DNA of 64,000 nt from Tricholomella constricta. Its lineage: Eukaryota > Basidiomycota > Agaricomycetes > Agaricales > Lyophyllaceae. Below are positions 37,266-47,335 of this stretch, piece after piece (the first letter of the stretch is position 1; every line of letters begins with the position of its first letter). Position numbers and translations under genes: made by a program. A model generated the notes under the pieces. It was given only the letters and a program-made list of their open reading frames with translations, did no database searches and was not told the origin of the DNA. The stretch lies in NCBI GenBank assembly GCA_013368375.1, contig JAACJP010000023.1, positions 620,001-684,000 of the forward strand, given 5' to 3'.

Positions 37266-37887
37266 CTAGTATCCATCCCCCTCTCCTCCTTCTTTGCAGA
37301 ATCCCTTCTTCTCGTAGAGAATCTGGGACTTGCTCTCCTCGCGTTGTTTCTTGGACTCAGCGTCGTTCTTGTGGTAAGGTTCCAGAATGTGCCAATCCAC
37401 CTGTTGCAAAGGAATATCGTCTTCTCGGTCAAGGTCCTGTGGGGAAGAATTAATGCAAATCAGAATCAGACTGGCGTCCAACGCACTATTTCGCCTAGAA
37501 GTACCACATTTTCGCCACGAATGAGGTAAAGGCCCCTCCAGCTTTCAGCAAAGGCATTTCCATGGTATATTCGTTCGACAGTATCCTCCAAAACAAGGTT
37601 TGCTAAGGAGAAGGGTGTGAACTCAACTTGAGGAACGATACATGTGCCCTCACCGAATTGGTCATATGAACGTAAGACCCCGTGAAGTTTTCGGCCATCT
37701 CGTAGTATGACAAGCATCTTCCCTAGGCAAAATCGAGCATGAAAGAAAGGAATCCATGGTAAGGCATGAGTGGGGAGACGACAGTTGTGCTCAGGATGTG
37801 ATGCTGCTGCATTTGACTTGGGGTAAACGTACTGTCCACGCAATCCACAAGAGACCCTGAGGTTGTAAATGGGATCAGAGAGTCCAT
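37266..37887 (-). CDS. LSM1: Sm-like protein LSm1
   Basis: Subunit of the cytoplasmic Lsm1-7 ring that binds deadenylated mRNA 3' ends and promotes decapping. The start MDSLIPFTTSGSLVDCVD at 37887 is followed by three introns. The Sm1 motif is MLVILRDGRKLHGVLRSYDQ, joined by splicing to FANLVLEDTVERIYHGNAF, then the Sm2 motif GLYLIRGENVVLLGEI and, after an intron, DLDREDDIPLQQVDWH. The C-terminal helix EPYHKNDAESKKQREESKSQ distinguishes LSm1 from other Sm-like proteins, and the end is KEGGEGDGY at 37266. It is the last core gene before the repeat-rich half of the window. Confidence 0.92.
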
Positions 37888-38033
37888 GTTGATGGAAACA
37901 GCAAGTGTTCAGCACGAGTCAAATCGAACTTGATTTATTTGCACCGGACTGTGCAGCCAAACATGACTATGCCCAAAGTTCAAAAAAGGCAACAAGTTTG
38001 ACAGGTGACAGATAAGCCACAACTACACCGCCA

Positions 38034-39805
38034 TTGTGTTGCCATCTGAATATGCTTAAGCTCTTGACTCTGCTCATTAACGAGCGCTTGCGCAAGTGGG
38101 CTGAAAGTGCTAATATCCTGCCCGACTCCCAAAATGGTATCCGCCCAAAGTATCGCAACAACAACAACTCCTTCATCCTTCGGTGCGCTATTAAGCGGGC
38201 GCGAGCAAGCGGCAAAGCCTTATACATTGTCTTTGTCGACCTCGAAAACGCCTTCCCGTCCACTGATCTCTCCATCTTGTGGACGAAGCTCTACAGCGCT
38301 GGAGTCTCAGGTCCCCTCCTCGACTGGCTCCGCAGCGTCTACGCCGCCATGACCTACATTGTTCGCCATGGAGGAGACCTCTCCGACACCTTCACTTCAC
38401 TCCTCGGCCTGCTCACCGGCGACATCGCCTCTCCCGGCCTGTGGAACATCTTCTTCTCTGATCTCTCTATACCTGACCATGCTGACGATGTCCTGCTCAA
38501 TCACCGCCCCGTATCTCACATTGAGCAGGCTGACGACGTCGCAGTATTCACTACATCTCCTCACGGTCTACAATACAAAATGGATGCCTTCCAGCGATGG
38601 TGCTCGCTCAACCGCATGATCATTAGTACCGTCAAAACCAAGTGGTCGGTTGCACGGCATGGGCCCACCGACTCCGATGGCATTCGAATCACTGTTGCGG
38701 GCATACCTATCGAGTTTGTGACCTACTACACCTACGTTGGCATCACTTTCGACTTCGCAAACTCGTCCATGTTTCAAAAGCATTCCAAGACAAAGACATC
38801 AGCAGCGCAGGGTATCTCAGGGGCAACTTTCACCATTGACTCCTTTGTCGGCATTATCCCGCCTCCCGAAGGGCGCAAACTTTACATGGCCCGCATTGAC
38901 CCCCATCTCATCCATGGATGCGACGTCATCCTCGATACCAATCGCGCTGCACTGAATGAGCTCGAGAACGTGCAGCGGACCTTCATACGAAGGATGTTGC
39001 ATTTATCCGCTCGTTCTTTACTGCACCCGCTGTATACAGAGACAGGCTTGATGGCTCTCAAATACCGCTGAATCATGTTAGCTGTGGGATTCCTGAACTC
39101 TATTTACTCTCTTGCCCCCCCCCCCACTGTCTCGCTTACGCTGCCCTCATGGACTCTATCAACCTCGCACAAACTCATCCGCATGACCGAACCTCGTCCT
39201 GGGTCAAAGACCTTATCAAGGTCTGTGCACAGCTCCCGGACCCCGTTCATGTCAACGCCGATACCTTGACCGACACTGCTCCTCTTTTGTCCCATCTGAT
39301 TGAAAGCTCTGCACGGACGTCCCTGCAGGCTCTATGGGACAACTCTACAAAACTTGTCTTTCGCACCCGTGGTCATGATGCCACTCAGCGTCGCATGCAA
39401 CCATACCTCAAAATACCCGACCCCCAACATCGGCATGCCCTTACACGCCTGCTCCTATCCGACCATCTGCTCGCTGTCGAACAGCTACGGTGTCACCGTT
39501 TTTCTCGAGGTCGCATCGAGCAGCACCATCGCTTATGTTGCTTCTGCCACCTCGCTATTGAGGATGAAGTACACACTTTATTCGGATGTCGCTCGAATGA
39601 CCGGCTCTTATCTGCCCGTGACCGATTCCTCGACACCTTATTCCATCATAACCCTCGCCTATGCGTCCTCTTTCTCTCTGCCCCTGCTACACAGTTTGTT
39701 GACTTTCCCGTCAATCACACTAAAACTTTAAAGCCATTTGCGGCTTACGTCCACCAAATTTTTGCTATCTACGACGAGGTCCCCATGTGCATCCCTACTA
39801 TATAG
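38034..39805 (+). pseudogene. LINE reverse transcriptase remnant
   Basis: Coding part of the LINE described above: 345 codons of reverse transcriptase ending at an in-frame TGA (39069-39071). After a shift near 39,120, 218 more codons with the CCHC-like knuckle end at TAG 39803-39805. The first stop reads as a one-base change of CGA to TGA. Palm-domain residues DLENAF and ADD are intact, but the protein cannot be made in one piece. Confidence 0.75.
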
Positions 39806-40182
39806 TAAACTATATCTGTCGGGTCCTACATTGACGTGAAGCCCTCATTCTCTCTCTCGCGAATGAGTCACCCCAGTCATTGCACTGTTTTATGGAACGA
39901 CAACCTGGTGCACTCCAAAAACAACTTGGTGTCCGTGACAATGCCTCCTTTCACAGTTTTTATATCATCATCCTCTTTTCCCCCTTTTCCTGCTCACTAC
40001 CGCTTACTCCCACACAACATGCTTCTGTGTCTCGCCGTATTATTTTGAGCTCTTGTCTAAACTAATCCGTGAGATTCTGTATATCGCATCGGCTCTGGTT
40101 TATTCATGTCCGTCGCATACATTTGATGTCATGTATGTAGAACAGACCCCGCTTGTTCTTTTTTGGGACCGCTGCGGGTAAT

Positions 40183-40207
40183 ACATCCATCCATCCATCC
40201 ATCCATC
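40183..40207. repeat. (ATCC)n microsatellite at LINE 3' end
   Basis: About six tandem ATCC units directly follow GGGTAATAC. Tetranucleotide tails at the 3' end are a known feature of some non-LTR retrotransposons, so this is the likely 3' border of the LINE. Confidence 0.7.
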
Positions 40208-40747
40208 TGTCCTGCATGCGGAGCCGAGAAATTTAGCCTGAAACGAGACTGTCATATCTGTGTGGACTCGGCTGGGTCGCACATCAAAAACACAATTCAA
40301 ACCTCGTTAGGCCACTTCGACGTGCCTCCACGTATTTCATTTATCTGTATAGCAGCTGAAGTCCACCTGGGCCCAATGTAATCTTAAAGGCATGAATATA
40401 TGATGTGGCCAAGGACTGACCTCCATGTTGCTCCCCATCTGACCGTCACATTGGGGGTTACTCGGTGAATCATTGAGTAATGGTGATTGAAGATTGAAGA
40501 GCAGGTTGTGAGTACTTGAGAATCACGGAAGATCAACGAGGCAGGCCCATGTCTGTAAGATCGAAATCACGATGATATTAACATTATGGACATGCAAATC
40601 AATGGTGTACACAATGTCGAAGACCGTAGAGTATTAGATGGTGGGTAATGTAATGACAGGCTGGGTAGATAAAATTAAAGAGAGTACAATAATTGCTAAT
40701 GATGTCGTCAAATGTCCTTTGGCTGGCACGGCAGTAGAGATCTGGAC
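40208..40747. other. Spacer between LINE and gene remnant
   Basis: A/T-rich, 540 bp. Nothing recognisable; short frames only. Confidence 0.3.
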
Positions 40748-41129
40748 CTATGCTGCAACGGGCCCAGCGCGACTGCATCCGACGACGATGTTGTCGACAC
40801 AGACTAGCAAGTCATCGGTGTCACCCTCGTTGATGATATACCCATTGTCAACGCCATAGGTCTTGTGGCCGGTCTTGAGATAATTCTGGAGAACTCTAAT
40901 AAGACACGGTGTTGATATCGAAACCTGCGAATGAATAATCGAACACTTACTGGTCGATCTTCTTGGAATCGCAATCAGCAGCCTCGCGAACCAGTTCCAA
41001 ATGGTCATCGACATTGTTCCAGTAAGTGTTGCCACTACTGTATTCAACGTGAAACTTTCGCTGATGCAGACTTATCAGTGTTAAGCCCGCAAAGGGAAGG
41101 GAAAGCGTACCAAAGAGCAATCCGTGCAC
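40748..41129 (-). pseudogene. Gene remnant beside an LTR, family unknown
   Basis: Two protein-like exons on the minus strand. The upstream one reads FHVEYSSGNTYWNNVDDHLE and LVREAADCDSKKIDQ. A GTAAGT donor at about 40,952 and a TTATTAG acceptor remove 55 nt and continue VLQNYLKTGHKTYGVD, NGYIINEGDTDDLLVC and VDNIVVGC, ending at 40748. I do not recognise the family; the spaced cysteines could fit a small secreted protein. Its 5' end would lie at about 41,130-41,160, exactly where the LTR at 41161 begins, so insertion of the LTR may have cut the gene from its promoter. Confidence 0.45.
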
Positions 41130-41160
41130 AGAGAGGCAACATTACAGCACACTGTGTGTC

Positions 41161-41352
41161 TGTAAGGTTCATTGGTAGACTTAAGGGTTCATACTGAACT
41201 AAACACGACCGCGTATTGGATTGTGTGTAGTGGTAGTGTAAATAAGTCTAAAGATTATATAATACAGAGGTGCTGGCTATATATGGCCAGCACCTTTAGA
41301 AATAAATAAATACAAACAAGAATTGCTACCATATTCGGTAACACCCGTTACA
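41161..41352 (-). mobile_element. LTR of a minus-oriented retrotransposon
   Basis: A 192-bp unit starts TGTAAGG and ends CGTTACA on the plus strand, so its ends form the TGTAA...TTACA inverted repeat typical of LTRs. On the minus strand it contains a TATATA element. The flank at 41353-41367 is pyrimidine-rich on the plus strand, that is, a polypurine tract on the minus strand. This identifies the unit as the 3' LTR of an element running leftwards. No second copy was found in the window. Confidence 0.65.
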
Positions 41353-41367
41353 CTCTCCCCCCTCTAG
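41353..41367 (-). other. Polypurine tract of the LTR element
   Basis: The minus strand reads CTAGAGGGGGGAGAG immediately before the LTR's TGTAAC. This is the canonical position and composition of the plus-strand primer in LTR retrotransposons. Confidence 0.65.
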
Positions 41368-42789
41368 ATGGAGCCCCGGCTCAATCTATTCCCAATTCCG
41401 TTGTTTGAATAGTAGACTTGTCAAAGTCCACCATCGTATTACTCGATAGTTATAGCCATATAATTTTATATGTCTATGTTGTTGTTTCTTAATTTTTTTT
41501 TTTTTTTTTGTGGGTGGTACTGTCATCCCGCCTGTGCGCCCCTCATGCCACACCCTCCACCTTGCCGTCCTCCAATCCCGACGGTACTCGCCCTGAAACC
41601 GAGCTGTCCATGGGATCGTCTGGCACCTCACCGCCAGCCCCCTGTGTCTGGTCACCGGGCCCTCCCGCGTTTGCGGGTGGCCCTCCGCTTGCGCTGCCCA
41701 CCCCAGCCCCGAGACCTGGTGTGGGCGCCAATGCCTCCACCGCTGTAAGATTGTTGAGTCTTGAGGTCCTAGCTTCAGTCACAAGTGTGTTTGATCCAAT
41801 TCTATAGTGAGAAGAGCGAGCAACACAGGCGTAGTGAAAGTAAAGCAATGGTAAAAACTAGAGCCCGTGGGAATAAGTATCCGGCATGATATACTCCAGT
41901 GTCACCCAGTCACAACCCTTACAACCGCTGTTACTGCCCCGAGGGGTCATCACAGCTCCTGACAGCCCCGTGCTCGTCCTCGAGGGTCCGGCCGCGGACG
42001 ACCCATAATTCAGGGCCGCCCAAACTCCTGCTGTCAACTGGTGCAACTGGTGTGCCTCCGTCAACGTCGTTCTTGTCGCGGCCACTGACTGATGACCCTG
42101 CTATACTGGACATTGACATTGTTGATGCTCCACTTGCGCCAGCTACTGGCACGTTAGTTTGTCGTGGGGGTGGATACCACCACGTCGCTTCCCCGGCAAC
42201 GTTTCTTGAGTCCAGTCATGCTGGGTCAAGGCATAGTTGGCCATCTGTGAAAACATGGCACTGGCCTCGCGGTCCTCGGCGTGGCCGCCCTGGTAGTCCC
42301 GGAGCCACTCCATCCCAAAAGGCTGAGCGTCGACGAAGCATGCGACACTCACTCCTTGTTGAGCAAAAAATGCGGCAATGTCTTCCATCATCGCATTGTC
42401 GAGTGGTTGTGTAAACCACTTGACTGTCTCGACTTCTGCAATGCTCATGCCGAGCAATTGCAGTGTGTTGTGGTACAGATTGACTGTACCTATCAACTCG
42501 CAGGCCATCTGGAGGAATCGAGTTTGATTCCTCATCGCTGCAAGGTCTGCTACACGCCTCAGCGCACATACATACACTACACTGTAATGTGACCGACACT
42601 CTAGCAGGCCTATACAGTGTACTGTAGTTGACGCATCCAGCGGGTCCTCTGTGCTGTAGCAGACGTCTTTACAGTGTGTGGTTATTAACAAAGTAGCGGA
42701 CACAATACACTGTATCGTGGTTTACTGCAGCAGCGGGCTCTCTACACCCACAGAGAGCCATGGGACCTGTAGCCAAACCATCCAGGTAT
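41368..42789 (-). other. Degenerate interior next to the LTR, unknown coding remnants
   Basis: No reverse transcriptase, integrase or protease motif is seen, although the LTR and polypurine tract predict retrotransposon interior here. On the minus strand a frame from about 42,535 (starts MRNQTRFLQMACELIGTVN) includes LGMSIAEVETVKWFTQPLD and DAQPFGMEWLRDYQGGHAED; it looks like a real but unidentified protein. A T-run of about 20 lies at 41,489-41,508. At 42,590-42,760 there are short palindromes of TACAGTGTA type and a GGCTCTCT...AGAGAGCC hairpin. Confidence 0.35.
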
Positions 42790-42809
42790 ATTGTACAGAA
42801 TTCACGGCC

Positions 42810-43270
42810 AGATTCCGGGTTGGGTAGTGCATGGAAACTCTGGCAGGATGTGCACGGGAACTATGGCTGAACGTGTACGGAAACCACGTTCAAAACCCGG
42901 ATTGAGTACTGGACGGAAGCCACAGCAGCGGGTGCATGGAAATTCCGGCCGATATCCGGATCGGATAGTGTACAGATTGTACAGCAACAATCCGGATCCG
43001 GATAGTGCAGGGGAACTGCACGGGAATGGCACGAGCAGTTCCGAAATCACGCCTGAAACCCGGAATGAGGACTGCATGGAAAGTAAAGCAGCGGGTGCAT
43101 GGAAAATCCGGCCGATATCCGGATCTGATTGTGCACAGGTAGTACAGAAACAATCTGGATTGGATAGTGCAGCGGAACTGCACGGTAACTGTGGCACGAG
43201 CGGTTCCAAAATCTTGCCCAAAACCCGGATTGAGTACCGGTCAGAAACTACAGCACCAGGTGCATCAGTT
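42810..43270 (-). repeat. 165-bp minisatellite, left inverted arm
   Basis: Two to three copies of the same 163-165-bp unit as the right arm, but reverse-complemented. For example, the CAATCCGGAT core occurs at about 42,988 and 43,151, each followed by GATAGTGCAG. Each unit holds several TCCGGAT/ATCCGG palindromes and GTGCAC sites. Confidence 0.75.
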
Positions 43271-43639
43271 ATTTTCTATTGTAATTGAGAGAAACAATGT
43301 TCTGAAGTAGAAAGTGGATTGAAACTGGATGGCACAGCACAAACCCACAGGACAAAATTATTGAAAGCTGCAGCATCAAATGCATGGAAGTTCCCAACAA
43401 TCATGGCAAATAGAATGCAGAAGTCGCATGGAAGTAATGGTACCAACATGCAATGGGTCAACAAAAGCAGGACAGGCATGCACAGACAATGCACAGAAGC
43501 TAAGACTTACAGCAGTGGAAAGTGAATAGAAGCCATGGACATTAATGTTGACTGTAATTTCAGAGCACCTACTGTTGGATGCCTTGGTCGTGTTGTTGCT
43601 GTACCATCTGTATACTATCCAATCAGGATATCAGCTTGA

Positions 43640-44717
43640 GTATCTATGCAACTGCTGCTGTAATTGCTGTGCGGTACACAGTCTAAGTTCTGGGCACGAT
43701 TTCTGTATATCTTTTCCATGCAATTCTATTGCACTATTCAATCCGGATTGTTGCTGCACTATCTGCACACTATCCGGTCCAGATATTGGCCAGAATCTCT
43801 GTGCACCCGCTGCTTTACTTTCCGTGCAGTACTCAATCCAGGTTTCTGGCGTGATTTTGGAACTGCTTGTGCAACAGTTTTCATGCAGTTCCCCTGCAAT
43901 ATCCAATCCGGATTGTTTCCGTACTATCCGTGCACTATCCGATCCGGACTTTGGCCGGAATTTCTGTGCACCCGCTGCTTTACTTTCTGTGCAGTACTCA
44001 ATCCGGGTTTTGGGCGTGATTTTGGAACCGCTCGTGCAACAGTTTGCGTGCAGTTCAGCTGCACTATCCAATCCGGATTGTTTCTGTACTACCTGTGCAC
44101 TATCCGATCCGGACTTCAGCCGGAATTTCCGCGGACCCGCTGCTTTACTTTCTGTGCAGTACTCAATCCGGTTTTCGGGCACAATTTCTGCATACCTTGT
44201 GCTTCAGTTTGCGTGCAGTTCCGCTGCACTATCCAATCCAGATTGTTTCCGTACTACCCGTACACAATCCGATCCGGATATCGGCCAGATTTTCCATGCA
44301 CCTGCTGCTTTACTTTCCATGCAGTACTCATTCCGGGTTTCGGGTGTGATTTCGGAACTGCTCGTGCCATTCCCCCGCAGTTCCCCTGCACTATCCGGAT
44401 CCGGATTGTTGCTATACTACCTGTGCACAATCCGATCCAGATATCGGCCAGATTTTCCATGCACCCACTGCTTTCCTTTCCGTGCAGCACTCAATCCGGG
44501 TTTCGGGCGTGATTTTGGAACCGCTCGTGCCACAGTTCCCGTGCAGTTCCGCTGCACTATCCAATCCAGATTGTTTCCGTACTACCCGTGCACAATCCGG
44601 TCCGGATATCGGCTGGAATTTCCATGCACCTGCTGCTTTTGTTTCCGTGCAGCACTCAATCCGGGTTTCGGGCATGATTTTGGAACTGCTCGTGCAACAG
44701 TTTCCGTGCAGTTCCTC
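43640..44717 (+). repeat. 165-bp minisatellite, right arm (six copies)
   Basis: Tandem units with the AATCCGGATTG core (or a one-base variant) at 43740, 43905, 44070, 44235, 44398 and 44563: spacing is 165, 165, 165, 163 and 165 bp. Each unit has sub-blocks that begin TGCAC or TGCAG. Because 165 is 55 codons, long open frames run through several phases (for example 43,545-44,843), but these look like products of the repeat and not a gene. The array ends directly at the KDZ element's left terminus. Confidence 0.85.
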
Positions 44718-44937
44718 ATTGGGCACACTCAGCGATGTAGCGGGACCACTACACGTAGCCGCCTGGCGCGGCATCAGTGGGCCCGCTGGAGCACCAGCGG
44801 GATGCCTATATGTAGCCATGTGCCGGCGGGGCCCTACATGTAGTCATCTGACATGGTACCAGCAGGCCTATGGGCAGGCTTGCGGGGAATTGGCTATGTC
44901 CGCGGACCTCCGCAGGTCAGTGTCAGGGCACACCCAG
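44718..44937 (+). repeat. Left terminal inverted repeat of KDZ element
   Basis: About 220 bp. It shares with the right end, in inverted orientation: the terminal ATTGGGxACAC block, CCGTCTGGCGC-like and CATCAGxGGG segments, the GCGGGGAATTGGC block and GTCCGCGGACCTCCGCAGGT. It includes palindromes CTACACGTAG (44749), CTATATGTAG (44806) and CTACATGTAG (44834). Confidence 0.75.
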
Positions 44938-45099
44938 CACTGCAGCGGCCAATAGAGGGTGTTCGTCTCCGGAACAATGCATGTCGGCGGGACGTTATGA
45001 TGTCCGCGGAGCTCCGTCATCAAGAAGGGTTTGCAAGAATATTTATATAAAAGCTATTGACAGAAGTGCACATAACTATGATGAGTCCAATCCCCCTTC

Positions 45100-45670
45100 T
45101 TATAAATCGTCCCCCTGAGGCCCGTCAATTTCATCACGCATGGTGCGGAATGCACTCAGAGCACTTTGCTCACTGTGAAGTTTGGCAACCTCCACCAGGT
45201 AAAGCTGACGAGCCGCGGAGGCATATGATACGTTGTGGAGTTGTTGAAATGCTTTGATCTCAGCGTGGAGACCAAGGAGCTCTCGCTGGGTCATTGGCTA
45301 ATAAATGACTGTTAGTTTTGTTAAAAATGTGCAAGTAAACGATTTACAGGGTCCGCGGGGATAACAACCTAACCGGAGGCTAGTGTCAGGAAACCCCCCT
45401 CCCTGTGCATATGTGGCTTATCAGATAGGTTAGCCATGAAATACAATAATCAGCAATGGCTCCGCTTACCCCCGGATCTGCCTCGGCCTTCTTCAACTCT
45501 TTTGCCTTTAGTGCCTCAGTGAGCAGCTTCTGCTCCGTAGAAGCGGCCAAAAATTGGGGCACAAGGTACTCATTACCGCCAGACTTGATTACAACATGTC
45601 CGCGGAGCGGAGCGGACTGTATGTCCATGGGGTTGGGTTGCGCAGAGGTTGATGGGTTATCAGTGTTCAT
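45100..45670 (-). CDS. KDZ-element gene A, unknown function
   Basis: Small protein of unknown family. The ATG at 45670 gives MNTDNPSTSAQPNPMDIQSA, a sequence rich in Ser/Pro, followed by HVVIKSGGNEYLVPQFLAAS and a helix LTEALKAKELKKAEADPG. Two introns (GTAAGC and GTAAAT donors) then join VVIPADP to PMTQRELLGLHAEIKAFQQL and HNVSYASAARQLYLVEVAKL, ending at 45100. The all-helical C-terminus with a Lys/Glu mix resembles a dimerisation helix. It is divergent from gene B with 256 bp between start codons. Nothing in it resembles an enzyme. Confidence 0.5.
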
Positions 45671-46254
45671 TCGTGTGAGGTGTTCAGTAGTGCCTGGACA
45701 AGGTCCGGAAGAGCCTCGACCTTTATGGTCTGGAACAGCCTTGACCTTCAACGTGTGATAAGAACCTGGTAGAACAATGAGGAATGATTGATAAGAGAAA
45801 AAGATTATATTTAGACAGGGTTGTCACGTGACATTTGTTTAAATTTTCAAAATTTTGCCCTCTCTTCCTCTCTCACATCCGCAACCCCGCGCCCCAACCC
45901 GCACTCCAACTCCGCGCACTAACTCCATGTCTATCATCGCCCTCAATAAAACCGTCGCGGTTGCAAGCGGGGATCGTGCCGCCCTGGCCGCGGTTTACAA
46001 GAAAGCAGTATGGTTCATTTTTATTTGACTTCCCTTCATATTACTGACTGCACTTTATTGATGTAGAAAAAAGTCTGGCCCGAGGCAAAGGCCAGCACTG
46101 ACCCAAAGGTGGTCGAGGCCCGGCTCGCGTCCCTCCTTGGCGCCACTGTCAGGGAACTGCAGGGCATTCAACACGGCCCCAAGGACTTCGATGAGCGGCT
46201 TAAGGGCCTCCGAAAAATTGTGCGGGTGCATGAGCGGGCATCCGCGGCCAATGC

Positions 46255-46362
46255 TGCAAGGGCCGCGGAGGAGGCGAAGGCCGCAGAGGAGGCAAGGGCC
46301 GCAGAGGAGGCGAGGGCCGCAGAGGAGGCGAGGGCCACAGAGGAGGCGAGGGCCGCAGAGGC
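46255..46362 (+). repeat. 18-bp coding repeat (AAEEAR)n
   Basis: About six tandem copies of GCCGCAGAGGAGGCGAGG-like units, in frame, encode a charged alanine-rich helix in gene B. Confidence 0.8.
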
Positions 46363-46846
46363 AGAGGCAAGGGCAGAGCTGGCGAGGAGAAAGAGGGAGG
46401 AGTTGGAGAAGGAGTTGAGGGAGAAGGCTGCGAAGGAGAAGGCCCAAAGGCAGGCAAAGAAAAGGGCAGAGAAGGAGAGGAAGGAGGCAGAGAGGGAGCG
46501 GAAGGCGCTGGAAGAGGAGGAGAGGGCAAGGGCAGAGAGGGAGAAGGAGAGGATGAGGGCGAAGAAGGCCGCCGGCAAGGGCGCCTCCAAGGAGAAGGCC
46601 GCGGACTTGGAGAGGGCAGAGAAGGAGAGGCGGAGGAAAGAAAAGGGGAAGGACAGGGAAGTAGCGGAGCCCGCAGGTGTACAGCCCGGTAAGTTCACTT
46701 CTTCCTTTCATTGCTCATACTGACCATTTATGCAAGGGCCCCGTATCCGTGCCGCGGACCCCCTCCCCTCCGCTGCGGATATGGGCCGCTCATTTCAGGA
46801 CTTGGCCCGGGAGGATGATGAAGACATGAATGCGTCGCTCTACGAC

Positions 46847-47335
46847 TGTTAGGGGAACACCCGTTCAAGCCCTCCGACGCTCACCGACTGTCCCCCGACA
46901 CGTGCGATCGCTCCCGACCGATCGCGCCCCCGACCCCGACGCTCTGACCAAGCGTCGGTGTACATACTTGTACATTCCTGTCGCTACGTCCCCTTCCAGC
47001 ACGCACCCGATCCCGACGTCCGACATCCCGACGTCGGTCACCCGACCTCGTGCCCGCACCCTGAGCCACGAGGATCGGACAGCGTCGGGAACGTGTACAT
47101 ACACGCGCCGCTGCCCATCCGTTATCATTTACGTACCATACACCCCAGAGAGCCGGCCCTCACGTATCTTACTCGTATATAGTCGTCCTCCTGACATGGG
47201 GGAATCCTTTACTCTATTCTCATTGGATTCCCCTCTGCCAGGTAGGTTTACTTACGCTCTCTCTATCGTACATAATATAACATTGGATTCCCCTCTTCCA
47301 GCATGACTAAGCTCTGCGCTGAGGTCGCCCTAACA
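46847..47335 (+). mobile_element. Solo LTR of a Gypsy chromovirus
   Basis: A 489-bp relative of the 504-bp LTRs at 57433 and 63321. It starts TGTTAGGGGAACACC, shares the AAGCGTCGGTGTACATACTT and GCCACGAGGATCGGACAGCG blocks, and ends CGCCCTAACA. Flanks are ACGAC on the left and ACAAC on the right, a 5-bp target duplication with one mismatch. No internal domain remains, so it is a solo LTR. The same 60-bp intron-like duplication occurs at 47,221-47,301. Confidence 0.85.

Larger units (their letters stand above)
38020..40207 (+). mobile_element. 5'-truncated, decayed LINE (non-LTR retrotransposon)
   Basis: The remnant starts inside a reverse transcriptase domain: KLLTLLINERLRKWAESANI, LPDSQNGIRPKYR, LYIVFVDLENAFPSTD and the catalytic EQADDVAVF (the F/YADD box). 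The reading frame stops at TGA 39069-39071. A poly-C run at about 39,114-39,126 then shifts the frame. The downstream frame (39,149-39,805) carries the usual LINE C-terminal Cys/His module (LCCFCHLAIEDEVHTLFGC). No endonuclease or ORF1 is present, so the copy is 5'-truncated as is typical of LINE insertion. About 380 bp of 3' UTR ends in a short ATCC repeat. It is not active. Confidence 0.8.

Noticed and set aside
37967..38275. Minus-strand 102-codon frame at the LINE start
   Set aside because: It lies opposite reverse transcriptase motifs and has no likeness of its own.
43664..44512. Additional long open frames through the minisatellite as protein genes
   Set aside because: They exist in several frames on both strands because the unit is 55 codons long; no start context, introns or family likeness.
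41368..44717. A second LTR making a complete element with 41161-41352
   Set aside because: No second copy of the TGTAAGG...CGTTACA unit was seen to the right, and no pol motifs lie in between.
46168..46698. Ser/Ala-rich minus-strand frame opposite gene B coiled coil
   Set aside because: Mirror of the (AAEEAR)n repeat; the plus strand has introns and continuing domains.
46847..47335. Solo LTR as a natural intron of gene B
   Set aside because: It has LTR ends, a target duplication and kinship with the chromovirus LTRs; the only GT-AG unit is the internal 60 bp, which does not span it.
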